From an uncultured Vampirovibrio sp. (GTDB lineage Bacteria; Cyanobacteriota; Vampirovibrionia; Gastranaerophilales; Gastranaerophilaceae): a DNA stretch of 34,817 nt. The DNA lies in contig CAJTNR010000021.1 of the NCBI GenBank assembly GCA_910577635.1, positions 1-34,817 of the forward strand. Direction: 5' to 3'. The position numbers and the translations under genes were made by a program. The notes below the pieces were generated by a model. The model was not told the origin of the DNA and searched no databases. It saw only the letters and a program-made list of their open reading frames with translations. Numbering within the stretch: the first letter of the stretch is position 1; each line of letters opens with the position of its first letter. Positions 1 through 5,987 of the stretch are shown in pieces.

Positions 1-39
1 GCTTATTAATAGCTCGATTAAAGAGAAAGCTTTTTTCAT
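1..39 (-). CDS. Prepilin-like protein, N-terminal 13 codons only (runs off the window)
   Basis: Reading the minus strand from 39, an ATG opens MKKAFSLIELLIS, a type IV prepilin (type III signal) N-terminus: two lysines, a small residue before Phe, and Glu five residues after the expected cut. Here the residue before Phe is Ala rather than the usual Gly. An AAGGA ribosome binding site (47-51) lies upstream. The opening closely resembles the prepilin-like genes at 8995 and 34275. The body lies outside the window, so its nature is unknown. It is divergent from the XRE gene at 239, the same arrangement seen at the other two prepilin genes. The call rests on the N-terminal motif, the ribosome binding site and context; only 39 bases are visible. 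Confidence 0.72.
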   Translation of the reverse strand, partial: MKKAFSLIELLIS

Positions 40-147
40 ACTTTTTTCCTTATATATTTTGTATTTGAATGGTATTTTGATAATCGGTTTTGATATTTGT
101 AAAAGGTTCTACCCTTGATACATGTCTATATTCACAATTTTAACGAT

Positions 148-190
148 ATTATAACAAATTTAATTTGGTGCGTCAATAATTTAATTTGGT
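148..190 (-). promoter_or_regulatory. Prepilin promoter with two direct-repeat operator candidates
   Basis: On the minus strand a -35 TTGACG (176-171) and a -10 TATAAT (153-148) are separated by 17 bases, and TG stands one base before the -10, making an extended -10. The 13-base sequence AATTTAATTTGGT (plus strand) occurs exactly twice, at 157-169 and 178-190, 21 bases apart. One copy lies just upstream of the -35 and the other fills the spacer. A repressor bound to either would block polymerase. The natural candidate is the XRE protein encoded at 239; that pairing is inference. Confidence 0.6.
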
Positions 191-238
191 TTATTTCATA
201 TTGCAAGACAATTAACATAAGGGAAAGAGTAGTAAATT

Positions 239-562
239 ATGCCAGATATCAAAAAATTGTTAGGGGCTAAAATAAGTCGTTTGAGAAAAGAAAAAGGAAT
301 CTCCCAAATGCAGTTTGCAGAGATGCTTGGTTTATCTACAAACGCACTTAGCGTCATTGAAACAGGGAATGGATTTTTAACAGCAGAGACTCTTGAAAAA
401 ATCTTATTTCACCTCGATATTGAACCCGATGAGCTTTTTTCTTTCGGGGGTTTAAAAACCAATGAAAATATATTAAAAAATATACTAAAAAACCTTGATA
501 TTATTAAAAACAACAGAGTAAAACTCGTTACTATAGATGGGATTCTAAAATCTTTGATATAA
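239..562 (+). CDS. XRE-family HTH transcriptional regulator
   Basis: A 107-residue protein with a helix-turn-helix of the XRE/Cro type in about residues 10-65. The HTH_3 pattern is visible: RLRKEKGISQ opens the fold, then the QFAEMLGLS recognition region, VIETGNG, and ETLEKI closing. The C-terminal 40 residues are Lys/Asn/Ile-rich and of unknown role. It starts MPDIKKLLGAKI, nearly the same as MSDIKKLLGKKI of the regulator at 33779-34105, so the two are paralogs. It is divergent from the prepilin gene at 39, with a purine-rich AAGGGAAAG upstream. It probably binds the repeats at 157-190 and controls the prepilin promoter and perhaps itself (inference). No effector domain is seen. Confidence 0.88.
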   Translation: MPDIKKLLGAKISRLRKEKGISQMQFAEMLGLSTNALSVIETGNGFLTAETLEKILFHLDIEPDELFSFGGLKTNENILKNILKNLDIIKNNRVKLVTIDGILKSLI

Positions 563-563
563 T
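555..563 (+). promoter_or_regulatory. Extended -10 promoter inside the XRE stop codon, predicting a nearly leaderless mRNA
   Basis: TGATATAAT is a perfect TGn-TATAAT and overlaps the last codons and stop of the XRE gene. Its last T is 8 bases before the ATG at 571, so transcription would start at or within one base of that ATG. No Shine-Dalgarno sequence is present. Confidence 0.5.
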
Positions 564-570
564 AGTATAT

Positions 571-1068
571 ATGAAAAAAATTGTTATTATAATTTGTTTT
601 ATGCTTATAATAATCCCTGCATCTGCAAAAGCTGTTAAGGGTGGTGTTATTTATATAAAAGATAATATTGAAATTGAGAGTTATAAGGATTTAAGTGCTT
701 TTCAATATAAAAACACTATAAAAGAGATTGATTCAGCTAAAACCCTTACTATTCAAGAGTTTAGAGCTGGAATAATTAAAACCACAGCAGTTGTATACAA
801 AGAAGAACCAGATGCAGTATATTTTTACCAAAAAACTAAACAAGGATACAAATGTCTTGTAGTTGAGGTTTTATCGATTGAAAAAGACTACAAAAAAGCA
901 GTGAACTATGACGCTGGAACAGGGAGGGTTTTAAGTATTGTAGTTAATGCATCAGATAATGAGAATTTTGTTTACAATCCTAAAGGAAAGCTGATTGCAC
1001 ACTGGATTGGAGAATCCGGGGTGATATTTGGCAAGAATTTAAAAATAGAAAGAAGGGTAATTGAATAA
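571..1068 (+). CDS. Exported protein of unknown function
   Basis: A 165-residue protein opening with a classical Sec signal: MKK, a hydrophobic stretch (about residues 4-16) and ASAKA, with likely signal-peptidase I cleavage near residues 18-21. The mature part is about 145 residues, rich in beta-prone Val/Ile/Tyr and Lys/Glu. No cysteine pattern, lipobox or catalytic motif is visible, and I do not recognise a family. A YNPKGKLIAHWIG segment near the C-terminus resembles the short Gly-Lys-Leu turns of beta-repeat proteins, but only one copy is present. It follows the XRE gene closely and has its own extended -10 promoter. The function is unknown; export to periplasm or surface is well supported. 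Confidence 0.8.
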   Translation: MKKIVIIICFMLIIIPASAKAVKGGVIYIKDNIEIESYKDLSAFQYKNTIKEIDSAKTLTIQEFRAGIIKTTAVVYKEEPDAVYFYQKTKQGYKCLVVEVLSIEKDYKKAVNYDAGTGRVLSIVVNASDNENFVYNPKGKLIAHWIGESGVIFGKNLKIERRVIE

Positions 1069-1089
1069 AGTTCAATTGACAATGGCATT

Positions 1090-2007
1090 ATGATTATAAA
1101 TACAGGCGCAAGAACAGATACAGTTCAATATTACAGCGAATGGCTCTTAAATAGATTTGAAGAAGGTTTTGTCTATTCAAGGAACCCTTTGTTTCCAAAT
1201 AAAGTTATAAGATACGAACTTGACCCTAAAATAGTAGATTGTGTTATATTCTGCTCTAAAAACTATGAACCGATTCTTGACAATTTGTATAAAATTATAG
1301 AAAAATTCAACACTTATTTTTACTATACAATAACAGCTTATAAAAAAGATATCGAACCTAAAGTGCCTTCTATTGATAAAAGCATTGAAACGCTTATGAA
1401 GCTGGAAAAAATTACAGGCAAAAATAAAATTGCCTGGAGGTATGATCCTGTTTTATTAACCAAGGATTACACAATTGATTATCACACTAAAACATTCGAT
1501 TATATTGCAAAACAATTAAATGGACACATTGATAGGTGTATTTTTAGCTTTGTTGAAATGTATAAAAAATTAAAATACAATATGCCTGAGATTATCCCTC
1601 TTAGTGAGGATGATAGAAATATTCTTGCATATGAACTTGGAAAAACCGCTAAAAAGTATGGCATCACTATTCAAACCTGTGGTACAAACGGGATTTTCAC
1701 TCAATATGGAATTAATCAGTCAGGCTGCACGACTTTGGATATTCTAGCTAAAGCTAATAATATCAAGTTTCGAAATCTTAAACACAAAGGCACGAGAAAC
1801 GGTTGTCACTGCATAGAATCAAGAGACATTGGAGCTTATGACACCTGTTTAAACGGCTGCAAGTATTGTTATGCTAATGTTAACCCTAAAAAAGCAATAG
1901 ATAACTTTAAATTCCACGATAAACACTCCCCTCTTTTGCTTGGAAATATTAAAGAAACAGATATTATTCAAGAGGGGAGTCAAAAAAGTTTTAGAATTTT
2001 TTTGTAA
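1090..2007 (+). CDS. DUF1848 family protein with a radical-SAM-like cysteine cluster
   Basis: A 305-residue protein matching the DUF1848 family. The N-terminus MIINTGARTD and the YSEWLLNR and RNPLFPNKV segments are typical, as is the end (SPLLLG, then QKSFR). Cysteines cluster late: C197, C239, C241 and CLNGCKYC with C253, C257 and C260. C253-x3-C257-x2-C260 has the spacing of the radical SAM [4Fe-4S] motif but sits at the C-terminus, a known peculiarity of this family. Iron-sulfur binding is therefore likely; the reaction is unknown. It lies 21 bases after the exported protein gene on the same strand, with no good Shine-Dalgarno, so the two may be cotranscribed. Length is normal for the family. 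Confidence 0.88.
   Translation: MIINTGARTDTVQYYSEWLLNRFEEGFVYSRNPLFPNKVIRYELDPKIVDCVIFCSKNYEPILDNLYKIIEKFNTYFYYTITAYKKDIEPKVPSIDKSIETLMKLEKITGKNKIAWRYDPVLLTKDYTIDYHTKTFDYIAKQLNGHIDRCIFSFVEMYKKLKYNMPEIIPLSEDDRNILAYELGKTAKKYGITIQTCGTNGIFTQYGINQSGCTTLDILAKANNIKFRNLKHKGTRNGCHCIESRDIGAYDTCLNGCKYCYANVNPKKAIDNFKFHDKHSPLLLGNIKETDIIQEGSQKSFRIFL
1925..1980. repeat. 11-bp GC-rich perfect inverted repeat at the 3' end of the DUF1848 gene
   Basis: ACTCCCCTCTT (1925-1935) and its exact complement AAGAGGGGAGT (1970-1980) flank 34 bases inside the coding sequence. A run of seven T (1997-2003) follows, just before the stop. The T run is 16 bases past the stem, so this is not a standard intrinsic terminator, but the transcript could fold here. 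Confidence 0.55.
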
Positions 2008-2168
2008 ATTATTAGACCAAAATAATACATAAAATAAAATTAAGGGCTGAGATTTACTAATACAAAATCCATTTTTTAAAAAAGATGTACAGCAGGGCTG
2101 CTTTTGCAGGGTAAAAAAATATCACCATTCTAACACCAATTTAGCATATAAATATCAATAAAATAGCA

Positions 2169-2174
2169 TAAAAT
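2169..2174 (+). promoter_or_regulatory. -10 element placing the start at the ATG of the AbrB-like gene
   Basis: TAAAAT ends at 2174, so the predicted transcription start (+7) is the A of the ATG at 2181. The match is five of six to TATAAT, and there is no upstream TGn and no Shine-Dalgarno sequence. This is one of several genes in the window with this geometry. Confidence 0.35.
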
Positions 2175-2180
2175 ATAGAT

Positions 2181-2504
2181 ATGAGAAAAACTTTAATCCC
2201 TCGAGGAAACGGTTGGGCTATACCTACATCTAAAAACATAATTAAACTTTTATCAATCGATCCTAATAGTGCGTTACTACGGTTTAAAATTATTGATAAA
2301 GTGTTATATATCAAAGAAATTATGCCTCACGATTCAGACTGCGATAAAAGTCTAATTAGAAAATTTTCTAAAGTAAATACGAGCTGGTGCTTATATTTAC
2401 CGAATTCTATAATAAGCTTACTAGAAATTATACCCGATAAAGATGAAATTAAAATTGAAGTAAACGACAATGTGTTAATTGTAAGAAAAGCTTTGAGTGA
2501 TTAA
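2181..2504 (+). CDS. Tandem AbrB/SpoVT-like swapped-hairpin protein
   Basis: A 107-residue protein that appears to hold two copies of an AbrB/MazE-like beta-strand fold. The first is RKTLIPRGNGWAIPTSKNII, then a run ending VLYIKEI (about residues 2-45). The second is RKFSKVNTSWCLYLPNSIIS, then VLIVRKAL (about 59-105). Each has the pattern 'K..r.G.sw.l.lP.ni..ll.i.p......i...v.d.vL.i', as in SpoVT-AbrB DNA-binding domains and antitoxins. AbrB domains normally act as swapped dimers; two copies in one chain could form a single-chain version. No toxin gene lies beside it, so a general DNA-binding regulator is more likely than an antitoxin. The start has no Shine-Dalgarno but a -10 at the right distance for a leaderless message. 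Confidence 0.6.
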   Translation: MRKTLIPRGNGWAIPTSKNIIKLLSIDPNSALLRFKIIDKVLYIKEIMPHDSDCDKSLIRKFSKVNTSWCLYLPNSIISLLEIIPDKDEIKIEVNDNVLIVRKALSD

Positions 2505-2535
2505 AATCAACAGAAAGAAATTCTATTGATTTTAA
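2501..2535. repeat. 10-bp perfect inverted repeat over the AbrB-like stop codon
   Basis: TTAAAATCAA (2501-2510) and TTGATTTTAA (2526-2535) flank 15 bases and include the stop codon. No T run follows on either strand, so it may be a weak terminator or a 3' mRNA end structure. Confidence 0.35.
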
Positions 2536-2632
2536 CAACAAAAAGAGTAATTTGGATGATTTCAGTCGTAAAATGTCTATAAAGTCGTTTCAATTTGTGT
2601 AAATATTCATCCTAAAAGCTATTATTAATATT

Positions 2633-2987
2633 ATGAAAGATTATAATATTAAAGATTCAACAATAAAAAAAGTAGCTAACAAGATTTTAATGATTAGAAG
2701 AGCTCACAATTTAACACAAGAAGCATTTGCGCAGTTTGTCAACATTGAAACAAGAAAAACAATATCATATGCCAAAAACGGAAAAACGCAGGCAGGCTTT
2801 TGAAACATTAGAAAAAATCTGCATAGCTTTTCAAGTCCCAATGTGCTACTTTTTTGATAATTCAATTTATGAATACAATAATGATAAAAACCAATTAATT
2901 GATGAAATTACATCTAAATTAAAAATTATGGACACAAAAAGTTTAAAAAGAATTAACAGCTTAATTAATTTTGTAGATTTTAGCTAA
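2633..2987 (+). pseudogene. XRE-family regulator interrupted by a +1 frame change
   Basis: Starting at ATG 2633, one frame encodes the first part of an XRE HTH protein (IRRAHNLTQEAFAQFV, then TISYAKNGKTQAGF) and stops at TGA 2801-2803. The frame one base further on continues at once with the expected closing part, ETLEKICIAFQVP, and a Lys/Asn-rich tail to 2987. Joined, the two give an intact HTH domain of about 118 residues. The shift point is a T4 run (2798-2801), so loss of one T restores the frame. It could be a decayed gene, a sequence error in the homopolymer, or a +1 programmed frameshift: the site reads TTT-TGA after an AGGCAGG stretch, like the prfB site. Its 3' end overlaps the end of the convergent PH-domain gene. 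Confidence 0.7.
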
Positions 2988-3549
2988 GATTTAATCTTTC
3001 AAGCTCTGCTTTTTTAACTTCTTGATATTTTTTCAAAAGAGCATTTTCAACCCCGCAGTAATTATGCACAAAATCAATAGCCATATACCCATAAGCGGTT
3101 TTAATAATTATTGTCGCATAGTTAAAATATTTGGACCAAAAGTAAATATGAGAATCAACATGCAGCCAGTCTTTATAATAAGAACGCTTAATTTCTCCTT
3201 CAAAAATCCCTGTTTTATAAATTACCATTTTATCACTAATGGCAAATCTTGTAAAAATGCTTTTAAATAATCTTGAATGATTTTTATTTATTGCATAAAT
3301 CAAAGGAACAATAAGTGCTGTATAGATAAGCCCGTTGTTTTCTCTAATGTGTAGATAAGAAACCACTCCTGATGCCAGAAGAAAAACAGCATAGGATATC
3401 AATAATGTGACCATCCCATGAAAAATGCAGGCAATTATTGGCAAGTACCTGCAGATTTTTAACTCTTGAAACTCAAGACCGCTTTCTCGTATCTCTTTTT
3501 CAAATCTTTCATCAGCACTTAAGGGTTTTTCCTGTGTAATTTTTAACAT
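2980..3549 (-). CDS. Membrane protein with bacterial PH (bPH2/YdbS-like) domain
   Basis: A 189-residue protein. After a charged N-terminus there are two hydrophobic stretches: about residues 36-62 (YLPIIACIFHGMVTLLISYA and onward) and 72-86 (GLIYTALIVPLIYAI). A segment at about 100-165 matches the bPH2 (DUF304) pattern: FAISDKMVIYKTGIFEG, then IKRSYYKDWLHVD and ATIIIKTAYG. The PH-like domain would face the cytoplasm next to the membrane. Relatives such as YdbS/YdbT have no firmly assigned reaction, so only 'PH-domain membrane protein' is safe. The last helix is Lys/Glu-rich. No clear promoter or Shine-Dalgarno is seen. Upstream lies a 412-base gene-free stretch. Confidence 0.72.
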   Translation of the reverse strand: MLKITQEKPLSADERFEKEIRESGLEFQELKICRYLPIIACIFHGMVTLLISYAVFLLASGVVSYLHIRENNGLIYTALIVPLIYAINKNHSRLFKSIFTRFAISDKMVIYKTGIFEGEIKRSYYKDWLHVDSHIYFWSKYFNYATIIIKTAYGYMAIDFVHNYCGVENALLKKYQEVKKAELERLNLS

Positions 3550-3659
3550 AACTTAAATTCCAAACTTTGTTTATTTTTATTAAATCACGAAAAAACATAA
3601 AATGAACAAAAACAAGTTTTAATTTCTATGACAATATTACAACCAGCATTATTTTGATA

Positions 3660-3740
3660 ACCATAGGTACCACACTTCCTCATCCAGCAGAAGTAGCAGG
3701 ATTTAACGGTACCTAAAAGATTATGGTCATGCTGCCATAT
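3660..3740. other. Nested inverted repeats with competing pairings
   Basis: ACCATA (3660-3665) can pair with TATGGT (3722-3727), closing a second helix TAGGTACC (3664-3671) with GGTACCTA (3708-3715; the two share edge bases). Inside, ATCC and GGAT enclose a 13-base loop. TATGG (3722-3726) can instead pair with CCATA (3735-3739). Two exclusive partners for one strand is an arrangement seen in riboswitches and attenuators, but I recognise no known class. On the minus strand it would lie in the leader of the PH-domain gene. Short open frames cross it on the minus strand, including one encoding a Cys/Gly-rich run, so a decayed gene is an alternative. Confidence 0.3.
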
Positions 3741-3765
3741 TTTAAACCCTTTGTCTAATCTATTT

Positions 3766-3785
3766 TTTCAGGCAATTGCTTGAAA
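3766..3785. repeat. 20-bp near-perfect palindrome with GCAATTGC core
   Basis: TTTCAGGCAATTGCTTGAAA is palindromic apart from one mismatched pair. Its centre GCAATTGC is shared with the operator candidate ATGCAATTGCAT at 8840-8851. It could be a regulator binding site, but no gene start is close. Confidence 0.3.
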
Positions 3786-3961
3786 TTTTGATGTGTACTT
3801 ACAAGTATCCGCACTATTTGATTAATATATGGCTTTTTTTTCAATAAAAATATTTATCTTTGAATTTTAACTTATTTTATATTTCAATCATTTAAACAAA
3901 CACAATACAAACATGAAGATATAATTAAAGACCTAAAGTATTAATTACTCTAGATCTTTAA

Positions 3962-4037
3962 TGGTGGGCGTTGAGAGGCTCGAACTCCCGACATCCTCCT
4001 TGTAAGGGAGGCGCTCTACCAACTGAGCTAAACGCCC
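3962..4037 (-). tRNA. tRNA-Val (anticodon UAC), CCA end encoded
   Basis: The minus strand folds as a complete 76-base tRNA. The acceptor stem is GGGCGTT with AACGCCC, the D arm is GCTC with GAGC around AGTTGGTA, and the anticodon stem is CCTCC with GGAGG around loop CTTACAA (anticodon TAC, valine). The T arm contains GTTCGAGCC. The discriminator A and CCA are encoded. It lies between the ABC exporter gene and the PH-domain gene on the same strand, 28 bases after the exporter stop. Confidence 0.97.
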
Positions 4038-4065
4038 TTAGGCTTACATTTATTATAATATTATA

Positions 4066-5889
4066 TCAATTTATATTGTCAAGTACTTTTTCTTGATTTT
4101 TAAATTGCAAATTATATAAGTTTCTATATTTACCATCTTCAATTCTTATAAGTTCTTCATGGGTTCCGGATTCTATGATTCTTCCTTCATCCATAACAAA
4201 AATCTTATCGGCATTAAAAATTGTTGACAATCTATGTGCTATAACAAAAACTGTTTTATCCTGCATTAAATTATCAAGTGCTTTTTGAACAATCTTTTCA
4301 GACTTAGAATCAAGTGCACTTGTTGCTTCATCTAAAACTACTATAGGAGCATTTTTAATCATAGCTCTTGCAATTGCAATTCTTTGCCTTTGTCCTCCGG
4401 ACAAAGATGCCCCGCCTTCTGTAATCAAACTATCAAGCCCGTTTGGCTGATTCATTATAAACTCATCCAGATGAGAGGCAGTAATTACACTATTAATCAT
4501 AGAATCCGCTGCATCACTTTTTCCAATCAGGATATTATCCTTAATTGTTCCGCTGAATAAAAAATTATCCTGAAAAACTTGTGATATTGAGTTTCTAAGA
4601 GAAGTTAGGGTAAAATCTTTAATGTTTATTCCATCAAACAGAATTTGCCCACAAGATGCATCATAGAATCTTGGCAGAAGATTAACAAGACTCGATTTAC
4701 CGCATCCTGAAGCCCCGACAAGAGCAATTGTTTCGCCTTTTTTAACACTAAAGGAGATATTGTGCAAAACTTCTTTATTTTCATCATATGAAAAAGAAAC
4801 ATTACAAAACTCAATAACAGAAGGGTTAAAATTGAGCTCTTTTTTGCCTTCATCAATAATTCTTGATTTAAAATCAAATAAATCAAAAACACGATTAATT
4901 GCAACAAAAATTCCTTGAATATTTGTTAAATCCTGTCCCAGAGTCTTTACAGGCTTGTATAGAAGCAATAGAGAAGTAATAAAACTTGCGAAGCTGCCTG
5001 TTGTTAGTCTTGAAGTTTCAATTAAGTGGTTTCCGACAAGCATTACAAAAGCAATTCCTAAACTTGCGATAATATACATTATAGGAGACAACCAACCAGT
5101 TCTTTTGGTAAGAGAAATTTGAAGATTAAAAGTTTCTTTGATTAATGTCTTGACTTTTTCAAATTCGCTTTTTTGTAAATTGTACCCTGCGATAACTTTA
5201 TTGCCTTTATAAGTTTCATTAAAAGAAGTTGCAATATTTCCTCCTACAACCGTACTTTTATTTGAAACTTCTTTAATTTTCTTTCTAAGAAAAGTCATAG
5301 GTAAAAAAGCACAAACTAAAACCAGCACCCCTACTACAGCAAGCTCCCAGGAGTTGTAAATAAGGACAAATACAAGCCCTAAAGCACTAACAAAGGAGGT
5401 AATCAAAGTTTTAATGCTATTAATTAATTGTTTACTTGCAATATCAGGATCATTTAAAAATCTGGAAATTACAAGACCTGAGGAATTGTCATCAAAAAAC
5501 TTAGAATCTAAAGTAATTAACTTACCAAATAAATCTACCTTAACGCTATTTGCAATTTTTAAACTAATCCAATCTGATAAATATGTATTTAAATACCTTA
5601 AAATACCTTGGGCAGCAGCAAAAATAACAATTCCCGGAGGAATAATAACAGATAAAATATCTCTTGTCAGAGTGTAGTTAAAGTATACAAGAGTGTCACC
5701 ATTAACCACAACGTCAATGTATGGCTTTAATACAAACGCAGTAGCGCCGTCTAAGAGCCCTAAAGGAATTGCAAGCGTAAAAGCAATTATAATTCTAAAC
5801 ATTGCAGGTTTAATATAAGGATAAATTCTCTTAAGCAAATACTTATAATTAAACGCGCTTGTGGTTTTAATGTCATCTAGTTTCATCAT
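4066..5889 (-). CDS. MsbA-type ABC exporter, fused membrane and ATPase domains
   Basis: A 607-residue half-transporter. The N-terminal transmembrane domain spans about residues 20-330 with hydrophobic segments typical of type IV (MsbA/LmrA-like) exporters. The nucleotide-binding domain follows: Walker A GASGCGKSS near residue 398, signature LSGGQRQR near 500, Walker B IVVLDEATSALD just after, and the switch histidine in VIAHRLST. Such proteins act as homodimers, flipping lipids, lipid A precursors or drugs out of the inner leaflet; the substrate cannot be read from sequence. Two ATGs stand in tandem (5889 and 5886). There is no Shine-Dalgarno; a -10 ends 8 bases upstream. tRNA-Val lies just downstream. 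It is divergent from the acyl-ligase gene, which may hint at a lipid-related role. Confidence 0.9.
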   Translation of the reverse strand: MMKLDDIKTTSAFNYKYLLKRIYPYIKPAMFRIIIAFTLAIPLGLLDGATAFVLKPYIDVVVNGDTLVYFNYTLTRDILSVIIPPGIVIFAAAQGILRYLNTYLSDWISLKIANSVKVDLFGKLITLDSKFFDDNSSGLVISRFLNDPDIASKQLINSIKTLITSFVSALGLVFVLIYNSWELAVVGVLVLVCAFLPMTFLRKKIKEVSNKSTVVGGNIATSFNETYKGNKVIAGYNLQKSEFEKVKTLIKETFNLQISLTKRTGWLSPIMYIIASLGIAFVMLVGNHLIETSRLTTGSFASFITSLLLLYKPVKTLGQDLTNIQGIFVAINRVFDLFDFKSRIIDEGKKELNFNPSVIEFCNVSFSYDENKEVLHNISFSVKKGETIALVGASGCGKSSLVNLLPRFYDASCGQILFDGINIKDFTLTSLRNSISQVFQDNFLFSGTIKDNILIGKSDAADSMINSVITASHLDEFIMNQPNGLDSLITEGGASLSGGQRQRIAIARAMIKNAPIVVLDEATSALDSKSEKIVQKALDNLMQDKTVFVIAHRLSTIFNADKIFVMDEGRIIESGTHEELIRIEDGKYRNLYNLQFKNQEKVLDNIN

Positions 5890-5896
5890 AAACTAC

Positions 5897-5905
5897 ATTA
5901 TTACA
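5897..5905 (-). promoter_or_regulatory. TGn-type -10 immediately upstream of the ABC exporter start
   Basis: On the minus strand TGTAATAAT (TGn followed by AATAAT) ends at 5897, eight bases before the first ATG at 5889. Transcription would begin within one base of the ATG. This is the weakest hexamer match in the leaderless set. Confidence 0.3.
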
Positions 5906-5987
5906 CAAAAAAAATATTTTAGCATTTGAATTTTTTTTAAAATATAGTAAAATTATTTTAAATTCAAAAAGACTTGAGGAGTTTATA

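Larger units (their letters stand above)
3550..3961. other. Gene-free stretch with inverted repeats
   Basis: About 410 bases between the PH-domain gene and tRNA-Val. I find no convincing gene in it. It holds the nested inverted repeats at 3660-3740 and the palindrome at 3766-3785 (listed separately). Near 3928-3961 an imperfect inverted repeat (ATTAAAGA with TCTTTAAT) lies just past the tRNA 3' end and might end its transcript. Confidence 0.5.

Noticed and set aside
2181..2987. AbrB-like and XRE genes as a toxin-antitoxin module
   Set aside because: No toxin-like partner (PIN, RelE, HicA, MazF or other) is found beside either gene.
3660..3740. T-box or S-box riboswitch
   Set aside because: A TGGTACC string on the minus strand is faintly T-box-like, but the specifier loop, the AG-bulge and the conserved terminator/antiterminator parts are absent; S-box core motifs are also missing.
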